From Berberis thunbergii (taxonomy: Eukaryota > Streptophyta > Magnoliopsida > Ranunculales > Berberidaceae), in contig QNQO01005767.1 of assembly GCA_003290165.1 (NCBI GenBank), positions 1-64,000 of the forward strand: a stretch of 64,000 nt of DNA, read 5' to 3'. Positions 11,150 to 22,769 of the stretch are shown here, one piece after another. The notes under the pieces are model-generated. The model made no database searches and had not been told where the DNA came from. It saw only the letters and a program-made list of their open reading frames with translations. Numbering within the stretch: the first letter of the stretch is position 1; every line of letters begins with the position of its first letter. The position numbers and the translations under genes were made by a program.

Positions 11150-13727
11150 TTCCCTTTAATGTTGATTGAGCAATTTGAGTAAGAGTATACGTACGACCAC
11201 TTGAGTTTGCATCACTTTCTTTGCCCTTGGCTGTTGTGATTTTCAACTTTGCAAAGTCTAAGAAAAACAAACAACATAATTAATAGAAGCACTATCAAAT
11301 AATGAATATGTTAATAACCATAATAAAAAACCAAACTACAAAAACACAAATATTACCATTTTCACACTCTATATAGAACTCAATTTCCTCTGCATTTGCT
11401 TCGTACTCAAGGTTGCTGATGTCATCACTTTTTATCCAATTTTGGAGACATATCAATGCCTCCACAGAGTTCGGAGTGAGAGATGATCTAAAGGAATCAA
11501 TCAATCGACTTCCAGAGCTAAAAACACTCTCACTAGCAACTGTTGACACTTGAATAGACAATACATCTTTTGTTAGCAATGCAAGTGTGGGGTACTTGTT
11601 CCCATTCAGCTTCCACCATCTCAAAATTTCAAACATCTCAATCTTGTTAGCTTTCTCTAATAGATCCATGACATACCTATCTACCTCATGTGAAAGCACA
11701 ATATCATCCGTATCTTCTAGCTCATTCTCCCAATCATCTATCATCTCATCAAGAATAGAAGGACTTTCAGTTGGTGCTCCTACACTTCCTTGTTTTCCAT
11801 ATGCAGAGTTACTGTCAACACTTGATTGAGAATGCTAAGAACCAAAAGAAAAATAAAATTTTGATTAATTTAGAGTGTGAATTGAAATAACCAATAAACT
11901 TTATAATAATGAAACAACGTTTGAAGAAAGATTAGAACTTTTGATTACCTGTTTTGAACCCTTAGGTTGTTTTTGGGAACCGTAAATTTGTTGAGCATAT
12001 TCATCACACAAGTCCTTCATTAATGCCCTAATTTCCTCTCTTTTTTCTTCAATATCCTCTTCCTTATACCCCAATTTCTTTTTACACAAGTGTCAATAAT
12101 GTCTCAATTTGAACCTTGGATCTAGGATAAGGGCAACAACAAATATTTGGTTCAGTGACCCAATTGAACCAAAATACTTATTATATTTTTGTTTTCATGC
12201 TCGCTGCCATATCATGTAGCACATTCTCCACAACACCTCCAAATTGCATATACTCGTGCAAATTTTTTTTTATCAATCTCTGCTTCCACAGCAATCACAT
12301 CATGGACAGCTGTTTGGGACGTCAGATGCTTGCTAGCACTCATATTCACAATCACTAGGTAAAAGACTTTCAAAAAAGTCACAAACACCTCGGCACTTTC
12401 CCAATCTTTCTCACAAGGTGGCCCAACTCTTCCTCTAACCTTTCTTTTCGGATCTACTTCTTCATCATCATCCAACTCCTCATCTTTTATGAAATAACCT
12501 AAATACGCACTGTCATCTTCTAGACTCATCCTATCAAATACCTTTTTAAATTTCAAACTAGATTCTAGCATCAAATATGTACTATTCCACCTAGTAGGCA
12601 CATCCATAACAAGAAAACTTTTGTCAGTTAAAAACTTTTTCTCAACAATTTCCTTGAAATAAGCAAACCTTTGAGGGCTTGATTTGACAAACTTCACGGC
12701 ATTTCTAATTGATGCCACACTTTTATCCAACTTTTTCAACCCCTCTTTCACTATCAGGTTGATAATGTGAGCTAGACACCTCACGTGCATATATTTACCC
12801 CCCAAAATAAGTGAACAATTAGACTTCATCTTCATTTTAGCAAGTACATACTGAAGTGCCACCTTATTAGCCGAAGCATTGTCAATTAAAATACACATCA
12901 CCTTTTCAATCTTCCACGCTACCAAACATTGCTCTATCAACCTTCCTATTTGTTTACCTTGATGACTAGGAATGATACAAAAGTTTAGGATTCTTTTGTG
13001 CATATTCCAGTCATCATCCACAAAAGGAGATGTTAGCACCATGTAGTTCACATTTTGGATACTTGTCCATGTATCAGTAGTCAAGCTGACTCCCTTTTAA
13101 ATCTTTTTTCATGCCATGATAACTTTGTAACAACTCCCTCATAGCAGTTCTTCGAGATGGAACATGTAGTCTAGGTTGTATAACACTCATCATCCGCCTA
13201 AAACCTTTCTTCTCAACAACATTAAAAGGTTGTTCATCAATCACTAAGAATTCAATAATGGCTTTCAAACTTTCTTCTTGGTTAAATCCCCTAGCAACTA
13301 GCATTCTGCTACCATCATTAGTTATACCGGCAAGAACCTTCTGTTTTAAATCCACATTTGGTTTATATTTTTTGCATACATTGGTGATGTGTTTACCAAA
13401 AGTACTAGTTCCACCGCCACTGGTATCACATGCAAATAACACTTGAGCATAGTAATTGCACTTCGCCTTTAGTACATTTACCTATACCATCGTACTATTT
13501 CCTTCATTTACAACTTCACGTGTTTCTTTCACAGTAAATTTAGTGATGTGATCCCAAACCCAAGATCTAGATTGTGTAGTTTTAGGAGCATTTGGTGTTT
13601 TTCTTTTTCTTGAGGGGTCAGGTTTGGGAGGAGGCATGGATTCTTCTGTTTGTACATGACAAGGTGATGTAGCAGTAGAAGATGTTGCTACTTTAGTAAT
13701 TTCGTTGGGGGTAGTACTTAGAGACAT
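11150..13727 (-). pseudogene. hAT transposase (RICESLEEPER-like), broken
   Basis: Read on the minus strand from ATG 13727. A basic N-terminal part leads to a BED-type zinc finger (about 13460-13370) in which the second Cys of the CxxC pair reads Tyr (KCNYY). The core follows: TTDTWTS with the first catalytic Asp (about 13075), LIDNASAN with the second (about 12875), and the DVPTRWNSTYLML motif (about 12600). Next comes the DPRFKL-type segment (about 12120) and the C-terminal dimerisation domain with STVASESVFSSG (about 11530). Defects: in-frame TAG at about 13482, frameshift near 13085, and an A-run frameshift near 12265. Intron-like GT-AG breaks lie at about 11950-11836 and 11357-11256. The order fits a plant hAT transposase, which would cut and paste the element in the nucleus. 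It is not functional as read. Confidence 0.88.
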
Positions 13728-15210
13728 GGTTACTTACCATGCTCTTGCATTAAACAAAAATTGCCTACAAAACATAAGTATAAATTTAAAAAATAGTGTT
13801 GGCATTTTAACCAAACATTTAAAAAAAAAATCCACATGAGCATTTATATAAAATACACGTTGCATGCATAATCGAGAGTATTCTAACTCAAAAAATCATG
13901 ATAACGACATGAATATAAATATAATGGTTGAGATCATCGACCACAAATCGATTATCCAAAATTACCAAAATGTGAGACATTGATGAGTTAATTTAAAAGC
14001 ATTAACTAACAATCCAACTAGCAAGGATACATTTTTATTTTATTTTTTTTCAAAGTGTTCGATTGAGAGCTTGTGATAATTTAACTACAATATGGTCTGA
14101 ATGAACCACTATAGCAGTATTAAAGACCTCTTGTTCAATTATTACAATACAATAAGGTCCGACACTTGTGCAATTACCAAATAAAGTTACTTAATTCCTA
14201 TCGTCCATTATAAAAATATTGATGGTTTAGTAACCCAATCTAATGAAATACTTAATCCTGACAAATGAATGAAAACATGAATTATGAATGTTGATTTTTT
14301 TCCATTAAAAATGAGTCAACAAGAGAAGGGTTTTGATACTAGTTTAATCTCTGAAAAACAATTAGTATTCTAAAGACACACAACATTCCATGTCGTACAA
14401 ACTATTAACAACTTCTTTAATAATCGATACTATTAACAGCTTCTTTAATCAATACGAGGTTGATAAATTCAACCCTCTTTCTTCCTTTTCACCTGTCTAT
14501 CATAGACTATGCTGATAAGAATTTTTCCTGAATTCATTGTAGTCTTGAGAATAGCCAAAACCTGCATAAAAGTTTAATATACATAAATGCTCAGAAGTAG
14601 GTTTCAACTTCTTATTATCAGAAATTATTAGTTAATTCATGCACAAACATGTTTATATGTGCAAGTATATAAAAATCAAGTTGTACTTCATATATATACT
14701 GTCATTAATAAATACGTTAATATCTTATTACTAGGCATAAAATATTGATATATTTTTTTAAAACATTTTTTTACTATAACATTTAGTAGTGAATGTCTTG
14801 AAAATTTGTTAGACTTTAGAGAAACCATATTCAAACTTATAATACTAGCAAACATAATCTCTTTATAACACAAAATAAAACAGAAATAAACTTTGAAATA
14901 AAGTTAATTGTTTATTTTTAACAGGACAACCATCTAACAAATCAATAAATATTGTCAAAACATAGAAATTAAAAGAGTTTTTAACTTATCTCATATTAAC
15001 CTTTATTTCAAAATCACTCTGAGCACACTCAAATGATAAATGTCATCTTTTGTTAACCTATGAACAAGTATGCTAGTACAGTTGACAACGGAGATGCTAC
15101 ATCTTGGTTTTTCATTTCATCAGTCACTACGTAAGTAAATGTGTTCTTTACATATTCATTTCCAATTTGTGCGAGCATAACTAAAGTTCTTCACTGGGCC
15201 ATTTTCCAAG
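13728..15210. other. No gene recognised; right end of the hAT not found
   Basis: AT-rich DNA. I searched by eye for a CCCACCCCTA-type terminus that would close the element starting at 10043 and found none. A short exon-like minus-strand stretch around 14460-14565 is open but unidentified. Confidence 0.4.
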
Positions 15211-15525
15211 TTATATAATTATATTTGCATCTTCCTTATCAACCTGTAACAACCGATTCTTGATTTCCCGTAGAAAGGAAATCTTTGGCTTGAGCAGAAG
15301 ATCCAAATAGTGTTCTTCCAATGTTTTGCTATTGTCCTTAGACAAACATTGCATAGACTTGTATAGATTATCTAGACTTCCTATGAAAGTACGTCCATCA
15401 AAGAGTTTTGTTATGGATCCTAAATGAAATGTTAGGAAACCGAACAAGAGGTTCACGAAGTCTATACTAGCTAATGCATATACAACCTTGTTCATGGATT
15501 TCCTAATAAAAAATTTCAACTTCAA
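15211..15525 (-). pseudogene. DUF674-like fragment
   Basis: The minus-strand frame reads LKFFIRKSMNKVVYALAS then a DFVNLLFGFLTFHLGSI stretch, with GSLDNLYKSM later. This pattern resembles the start of plant DUF674 proteins (LKLL-D-K..KVVFAEA..DFVD-L-S-LTLPLG.., GSL-NLYKSVE). DUF674 proteins have no established biochemical role. Only ~100 residues are open, with no clear continuation, so it is probably a remnant or one exon of a degraded gene. The identification rests on pattern memory. Confidence 0.45.
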
Positions 15526-16349
15526 ATTCTTTGAATGGTCTAAAGATGTTTGAGATTATGTCATTTTCTTCACCTGATCTAACTGCTCAAATATCTCCAT
15601 CAAGTCCGCATTTGCAAAAACACGCCAGTCATCAATATATTAGAAAGAAGCAAACAATTGAGTAATTGTAACAATTGTTTAAATCGAGAGCATAATGAAG
15701 ATTAGGTGATGGTTATAACAATAAAATACTTAATTACATTATAAGGCTTTCAAGAAACTAAAATAAATAAATAAATAAAATATCAGTTCTATTGATTACA
15801 TTCAGCGTGTTTGATTACACAATAAATCAAGCAAAAATGCAGTTAAGGAATTAATGAGTGGTTACTCGCACTACTTCACAGAGTTTGTGTTGCCCAACAC
15901 TGAAACAATATGTCTCTTATTCATGAGACCAAATACAAACCCCCCAAAAAACTTGATCTCAAAGAAAAGAAAAGAATGAGTCAACATTTGTTTATTTTCT
16001 ATGTAGCCAAACATGCCTTAATAGGAGAAACAAACAAATCGAAAGGTTGATATAGTGAATAACAGTAAGACCAACTCGTTCGAAAGAAAGAAAATAATAA
16101 AGAAAACCAAGGATGTTCTTATATCTTATTAGCCTCATTCTTAATGATCAATTGAGAATAACATCTGAGAATTGTGTAACAAATGGTTATATCAAAGAAG
16201 GGCCTTATTAATCCTACTTCTATGTAAAAATGACACAGACAAGGTTTTTGGTAACATAAACGAATACAAGGTGTTGGTCGACACATACAAGGACACGCTT
16301 ATCTATAATATAACAGGAAAAGCTTGGTTAAGGAACAAAAATATGTATT
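15526..16349. other. No gene recognised
   Basis: AT-rich sequence with only short, composition-driven open frames. Confidence 0.4.
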
Positions 16350-16569
16350 TCACCTGAAAGAGTGTAACTTAAAATGCTCCCTTCCCCTCATTTAGTCTCA
16401 TCCATTGATTGAGATAAAAACTCTAAAAGTCACACCTCCACTTAACAATTTTGGTTCTTCACCCAAAAGATTGTAACTTAAAATGCACAATTTCATCTTA
16501 TTTAATCTCATCCAATAATTGAGATAAAAACTCTAAAAGTCACACATCATCTTAACAATTTTGGTTTTA
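16350..16569. repeat. Tandem duplication, 110-bp unit
   Basis: Two adjacent copies: GAGATAAAAACTCTAAAAGT at 16411 recurs at 16521, and CTTAACAATTTTGGTT at 16441 recurs at 16551, so the period is 110 bp. The copies differ at scattered positions. Confidence 0.85.
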
Positions 16570-17860
16570 TATTTTGAACAATTTTCAATTGTTAAAAAAT
16601 TTACTGGTTCATTGCATTAAACCTTACGTTTTGTTAATATTCAAATATGAGATGAGCATGTGCAATGCACTCGTTTCAAAGCTAGTACAATATAAAATTA
16701 AATACTTTTTCAATAATAAATTTATTAGGGTCATATTATTTCATAGATCAATACTGTTACATATGTTCTACTAGCTTACCATAATACACTTAACATTTGA
16801 AACTTTTGAAAGATATGTGAAAATGTTGATGATTTATACAAGGAGTGTTCGAGTGTCGGAGTGTCCGATACTTGTCCAACATAAGAAAGTTGAATACTTT
16901 CGGAAAAAAAATGTTGTTGTTACATGGATCCTATCCTTGTTGGTATGAAGTACACAAGCATTATATCAAATGCAACAAAACCACAAATGTTCCATGTCAG
17001 TAATTTGCAAGAGTTTACTCCGTTGTAAATTGCTCCCCATACCTCATAATACAAGGCTTCAATTGTGAGTGCCATGCTAAAAGGGATAATGGAGAATATA
17101 ATACAAAAGATGAGAATTAAATGATTTCCATTCTACGAGGGATGACTCAAATATTATGGGGATCAATCAGATATGTAATTTCATGTTGAAACAAAAGTCA
17201 TACTAAGTTTGATAGTATTGCTTGGTAAAGAATGTTGCTGGTTGTGAGCCTGAAGTGTGTGAACTTTTTTTCTGAGTAATAATCTCAATGGTGAGGAAGG
17301 TGGGTTCAATCACCACTTGGATGTCGAGACTTGGTACTATACTGTGGGCCACTCCTTTTAAGCTTACGAGATCTAAGTTGTCATGTTGTTGCTCTGGGCT
17401 GGATGTGTAAGAAAGTTGAAGTTCCCGGTGAAGGCTCATCCTCTTCATCCATTAACTCGAGTACCTGTTTAGGGACTCTATGCCTTTGGATGTGCACTCT
17501 GGAAGGCATTCCCTCAATCAGAGGATCCATAGAGCTATGATCATGAGGTCAAATCTGAAGTTGGTGAAGAATGGTGTCATTTATTTGAGCCGAATTTGGC
17601 ATGTCAACAATCGAGTATAACTTGAGCAAGCGGTCTGATTCGAAAAAGGAAATTATGGATGAAGAAGAATGCAGAGTCCAAGCCATATAGTAGTTGAACA
17701 AAGCTAGACATCTTGGCTTGAAGACAAAAGGGAATACAAGTAATTGTTTACTTATTTTGAAGAGAGTTTTCCCAAGTGATGGGAAAACAATGTAAGGAGA
17801 TTGACTACGTTGTTGTTTCTCAAACGTAAGGTGTCTCCTTACGAAGGCACATACACTTCA
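16570..17860. other. No gene recognised
   Basis: AT-rich. At 16841-16880 CAAGGAGTG... followed by GTCGGAGTGTCCGATAC resembles the subterminal part of the MITE at 30974 and may be a decayed end. A minus-strand frame near 17540-17400 is open but unrecognised. Confidence 0.35.
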
Positions 17861-17945
17861 TTCTAATCGGTCAGATTTCCAATAAAACCTGGACCCAAAA
17901 AAATAGTGTGTATCCAGATTTTATTGGAAATTTGACTGATTAGAA
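17861..17945. repeat. Near-perfect inverted repeat, 33-bp arms
   Basis: The left arm 17861-17893 and right arm 17913-17945 are complementary at 30 of 33 positions; two of the three exceptions would be G-U pairs in RNA of the + strand. The loop is 19 bases. It could be a very small foldback MITE or a hairpin RNA source. No target duplication was seen. Confidence 0.85.
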
Positions 17946-18223
17946 AGAACACCCATTTTGAGGGAAAGAACACCCAACAAAAACTTATTTTTGCCACTTA
18001 CCTACACAAGCCACTGTCCTATTCAAGGGTCATGAATCTCTTATGCTGAGAGAATGTGTGGCCTGATAATGCCTGAACCGAAAGAGCAAATTAATGCAAG
18101 ATCTTGATAAGCCTTCCTTGAAGTAAAACCAATCTGATCATGAAGTAGCACTACAAAGCAAGGAAAATAAAATTTAACGAAAATTGAAAGTTATCAGAGA
18201 TAACAAAATTAATGGTGACTTAC

Positions 18224-18424
18224 AATACCCCTGTCAACCGTGAAATTCCTATCTTCAACAACTTCAGAGCCATTGCTAAGTTGCGATGAATTAGTTGTAC
18301 TTATCATTGTCACCTTCACGTCATTAGTGCTCACAAACTTTGGCATTCCTTTCACAAACTCTCCAGGGGAGCTAAAAAAATTCATGTCAGTAAACTCTGC
18401 ATACTCATCCCACAATAATAGCAT
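18224..18424 (-). pseudogene. DUF674-like exon fragment
   Basis: The minus-strand frame contains EFVKGMPKFVSTNDVKVTMI and STTNSS. This resembles the G-FVKG..-FMVTDDL-V-P-S--SS segment of plant DUF674 proteins. The exon ends at a good plant donor (GTAAGT, reading leftwards from 18223). It lies on the same strand as the fragment at 15211-15525, so both may derive from one degraded gene or tandem paralogues. Confidence 0.35.
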
Positions 18425-19870
18425 GGAGTCTGAGAAGGGAAATTCTAAATGTCGAGGGAGTGGGCGAGGAAATCAGCAGGGGGGGACTGTCCATTCTTTG
18501 ATTGATCCAAACCCATTAATGGTCCAAAAATATGTCACTCCAATGCATGCATTTATTTTTTCCAATTGACTCGACAGTTTTCGTCCTTATTGGGGATTAT
18601 AGTGAAATGAATGACACCAAAGTTGTATTATTGTTGTCATTTGGCTTGATCTTTTGTTGATACATAAAAACAGTCACAAGACGCGTGTAAAGCATAATGT
18701 GGGGTAAATAATGGGCATGTACAATAAGAATAACATGAATTTTTTATGTGTGTACAAATTTGATTGTATATTATCTTTCCCAGAATGTCTGAGACAAATA
18801 TTTGATTCTTTTATAGAAATACATCTTTTTCTTGCTCAGATGCCTTTTAAATTGTGTGTTTGTCTTCGAAACCAAATCCATATCTCACTATAAACTTGCC
18901 TCTCTGGTTGATCTTTCAGAAGGAGAATCTCACTTCTGACTCTCAGTATTGGTCTAGTCTAATAAACTACTTTCTTTCCCATGTTCCCTTTTCATCCACT
19001 CATTTTTTATTAGGAACCAACCATTTGAGTGGTGGTTTGCATTTTCTTATTCTTTTTTTCATATACAATGATTAACTCTTGTGTAATTACACCCATTGAA
19101 TTCAACTAGATGTTGTTGATGTTCTTTACTTCAACACGAATAGCTTGGGAAAAGGTTGTCCTAATACCAATGTGTGCCCTTAGCTTAGAATGAATCGCAA
19201 GATACTTACCAATTGTTATTCAGTGTACCCCATCCACAATGTTTGTCCAATAAGCACGCATGTTCAAAATGGAGGACTACTTAGGAAGCTTTAACCCGTG
19301 TAAGAACAAGTTCTCGAAACACTAGTAGATATTGTTGCTCGTATTTGGAACCCAATTACAATGAGTGTGAATTTCATGAATAGTAGGGGTTTATAAATTG
19401 GTGGATTGCGATGTCCTTATGAATTGGGGGATATGTGAATATAGAATCTCGCTGTTGTGACTTGACTTGTTTCACCACCATATCTCTACCCAATGTTAAG
19501 GAGGAAACCAATGGGGCACTCAAAAGCATGTGCTCTCTAGTAAAGTGTGTTATTTCTCTATCAAAATTTTGCTTACTTGTAAACAGTAGGAAAAAGATGA
19601 CCTTGCAATGTATAGCTAGAGTAGAACTTCAAGTCAACTTAGTTTAGGCTCAGTTTGCTAATTCTCCAATTCCAAATCATATTGTGTTAGATTAGAAATC
19701 AACCGACAATGTTCATTACATTTTCTTTTTATTCAGTCTTTTTACGAAATTACACAATTTATTAACACACTTCCATTATTTTTGTATGTTATTAGCATAA
19801 ATTTTATCTACGAAAAACTCGATTCCCCATTTGGTACCGAATTTATTGTTATATGTCAGTCAATGACATT
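18425..19870. other. No gene recognised
   Basis: AT-rich DNA with short open frames that show no recognisable domain. Confidence 0.4.
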
Positions 19871-19878
19871 GACCCCAC

Positions 19879-20880
19879 TAGGGGTGGGGCATGAATACCG
19901 ATCCCGACCCATCTGACCCGTACCGGTATGGTCCCGAACCGATTCAAATCGGGACCAATCGGTTCCTAGTGTTTTCATCTCGGTCCCAAACCGGTTGAAA
20001 TCAGGTCGGAACCGATTTTCACAAATTCAGTCCCGGACTGTTCCGATTCGTCCCGATTACTATAACATTTACAAAGCCCAACCCAAAACATAACCAAAGC
20101 CCAACAACAACATTCATTCAATCTCCTCTAATTCTCATCTAAAGCCCAACCCACACCTTCTCATCTAATCTCTTCTAAAGCCCAACCCAACCCACACATT
20201 CTCATTTAATTCTCATCTAATCAAAGAACCCACCTTCTCATCTAATTCTCTAATCAGATAACCCATCTTCTCATACCCTTCGTCCTCTACAGCTCGATTC
20301 CAACAAAAAATTAAGGGTGAAGGTTTGATTCTTGTATGGGTGGCGAATCAGAGATCATCGAATCTGAAATCAGCTATGGCGAATCTAAAATCAGCTATGA
20401 CGATCATCGAGAGATCGTCGAATTTGAAATAAGCTATGACGAATCTGAAAATGAACGCTCTCGCATTTTTCTTTGTTTGTTTAGTCTTCGTTTCATCAAC
20501 TTTGGCTATCTCAGACTCGCCTTTCGTGATGGCGCACAAGAAGGTCACACTGAACAGTCTCAAATATGGATCTGAGCAAGTCTCCGTCTTGATCGACATC
20601 TACAACCAAGGATCTGCGGAATGAGGCATTCTCAACCCCAACTTTGCCCTTGGACATACTTGCAGACAGACCACCAGAGAAGAAGTTTGACTTTGGAAAA
20701 TGAACAAACCGAGTAGGCATGGTCCCGACACGGACTGTCCCGATTCCAAACAGTCCGGGTCCAACTGGGCCATCCCAAAAAAAGTGGCTTTCCAGACCCG
20801 GACTGTTCCCGATTGACTGAATTGGGACCGGGACCGAGATAAGCCTCAACCCGGACCGACCCAGATCGTGCCCACCCCTA
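19879..20880. mobile_element. Non-autonomous hAT element carrying a TRAP-beta gene fragment
   Basis: The left end TAGGGGTGGGGCA begins at 19879 and the right end TGCCCACCCCTA finishes at 20880. Flanking octamers GACCCCAC (19871-19878) and GACCTCAC (20881-20888) match at 7 of 8, the size expected for hAT target duplications. Subterminal regions are rich in TCCCGA, ACCGG and GGACCG motifs. There is no transposase. The interior between about 20335 and 20703 is host-gene derived. Confidence 0.85.
20436..20703 (+). pseudogene. Captured TRAP-beta (SSR2) gene fragment
   Basis: The TRAP-beta subunit belongs to the translocon-associated complex of the ER membrane. The first frame (20436-20624) has a start, a hydrophobic signal peptide (FFFVCLVFVSSTLA), then DSPFVMAHKKVTLN, LKYGSEQVSV and IDIYNQGSA, typical of the mature N terminus. 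After a frame change a second piece reads STPTLPLDILADRPPEKKFD and stops at 20701-20703; in intact proteins this lies just before the C-terminal membrane segment. The middle of the luminal domain and the membrane anchor are missing, so two distant parts were joined. Short near-copies of the start region (GGCGAATC.GA) precede it at about 20342 and 20374. Identification is from family memory but both pieces agree. Confidence 0.75.
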
Positions 20881-21208
20881 GACCTCACTAAACAATCTAT
20901 ATTTTTTTAATGACTAAAATGCCCATGTTACATGTAGATACATCTATCTTTGGAAAAAAGCAATAACAACTCTTGATCACCCACCATCTCTAACAACTCC
21001 ACCCCTTTTCATCATTAATAATTTCTTAAGGAATAGATGTTCATCGAGATGCGTCTTTGCCTATATTTACATGTGAAACATAAGCATTGGTAGGACCCCG
21101 ACAAATCAATAATAAAATTGGGTACCAAATGGGAAGTATAAACTTTTAAGATACCATCGAGTAATTAAAAAATAATTTGGCTACTAAAACGTAATTTGAA
21201 TAACAAAT
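20881..21208. other. No gene recognised
   Basis: Flank between the hAT element and the LINE 3' end; no coding signal. Confidence 0.4.
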
Positions 21209-22370
21209 TTTTTTTTGGTAGAACATCTCGCATAATATTAATAACAGATTAGGTAAGATTACATAGTTGTTGTCCTGCAATCGAAGCCAACGCATGTGCT
21301 TCATAGTTAAGTTCTCGATGAATAAAATTACAAGTTTAATCATAAATGTTAGAAAGAAGTGACTACTATAAACAATAGGTCGCCACATCCACCGTAAATC
21401 CATATGCTGGTCCCCCAAGTTAGTATGCAAAATAGAGTGTAAAGCACCTGAGTCACCCAGAATCAACCCAGTTGCCCATTGCTTTGCTTGTATAAGCAAA
21501 AGAGCGGCTTCTACAGCAAAACTTTTGCCCATTGTACTATCAAATATTCGGGTCGGGATCGTATCCGCTAGTATGACACGTACCCTACCAAAAAATCCAC
21601 TGCAAAGACTCCAAAAGCTCCCTACTGCGAATAGGCAAAGAAACATGCATCATAAGTTACCGGAATCATCTTAGAGGAAAGATAAGTAGGAATGGGTTTG
21701 AGGTTCCTAGAAAGGGTATTGATCCTATGCAATTTAGCTGCCAAAAGTTGTTGGTGAATTGTTTGGAGTTTGGAAGATTGAGAGTTCGACAGAGAAACTA
21801 AATGAGGGGTAGGCTCATCAAGAGGGTGGCTGTTAGGGTGAAAGCGTTTTTCAAGGGTAGCTGTTTTCAAGATATGGTGTAAGGATATGGGTTTGACTAG
21901 ATCTGAGTTCGTATTGGGGGGGGAGACGCCGACCAAGTGTGATTGGCAAATTGGGTGAATTGGTGGATTGAGAACTTGCCCTTTTGAAAGGTAGTGTTAT
22001 TGCGTGTCTGCCATATAAAAAATATTAGTGTTGTGAATTGTGAGAGCATTTCATCGCGAATTAGAGGGTAAGCTGCGGTAGAATCTCAAAGAAAAGTGAG
22101 AAAACCATGAGTGGACTGGTTTGGGATATTGGCTTTGCTCCAATTGTTCAGGAGAGGGGAGATAAACCAAAGTCTGTGAACTATGGGGCAGAGAAAAAAC
22201 AGGTGCATGACATCTTCTTTTTGGTTATGGCAGAAGACGCAATAATCTTCAATGGGCATATGGATACGCGTTAGATTGGTCCGCCTTTTTAAGATTGAGC
22301 CTTGATTAGTGGGTCGGGTTCAAATATTCACCCAGAGTTTTTGACCCTTCTTTCTACCTGAATCCTGAGT
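21209..22370 (-). pseudogene. L1-type LINE, 3' part: zinc-binding RT tail and RNase H
   Basis: Read on minus from about 22370. A segment LWVNI..RPTNQG and LTRIHMPIEDYCVFCHNQKE followed by H-x4-C is the zf-RVT domain found after RT in plant L1 ORF2. A plant LINE RNase H (RVT_3 type) domain follows, with FAVEAALLLIQAKQWA, a downstream Asp (GLILGDSGALHS) and NFIHRELNYEAHALA near 21310. The frame is broken several times (TAG near 22088, shifts near 21930, 21640 and 21320). A T9 run on the + strand at 21209 could be the poly(A) tail. It is 5'-truncated, as is usual for LINEs, and lacks endonuclease and RT core. Its zf-RVT segment resembles that of the LINE at 60738. Confidence 0.8.
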
Positions 22371-22429
22371 AATTTATTCTCTCAAAAACCACCGATAGAA
22401 AGAAAATAATTCCTTTCAGTCACCTTATC

Positions 22430-22598
22430 GCATTTTTCACACTTTCTTTAATGCTCCCTTCGCGGCAACTCAAACACGCTCGCGGTCTTTTACTGAAGCA
22501 ACAAAAGCAAATTTAGGGTTTCGAATCTCGTCTTCTCCAACTTCACAAATTTAGGGTTTTGTTCTTCGTCTCATCTCTTTCACCTGTCAAGAAGGTAC
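22430..22598 (+). other. 5'-UTR-like exon with telo-box motifs
   Basis: CT-rich sequence with AAATTTAGGGTTT twice (telo-box/AAACCCTA class, common in leaders of plant housekeeping genes). It ends in CAAGAAG followed by a good donor GTACAG. No coding exon could be attached nearby. It may be the leader of a gene whose body is downstream (FRL is 12.4 kb away) or a captured or broken leader. Confidence 0.35.
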
Positions 22599-22769
22599 AG
22601 CAATCTCTCCTCTTCATCTGTACTTATTTGCTTCAGTTTCCACGTCTCTTAGCATTGTTTCGTATTTGATATATTGTGAAACCCTATATGTAGACTCTGT
22701 TCTTTGGTTTGTTTTTGTTCTTGAACCGTATAGTTGAGATTCTCAATTCTTTTACTGCAAATGTTGGAG

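Noticed and set aside
16841..16885. Left end of a MITE like that at 30974
   Set aside because: Only a short similarity (GTCGGAGTGTCCGATAC), no partner end, no duplication.
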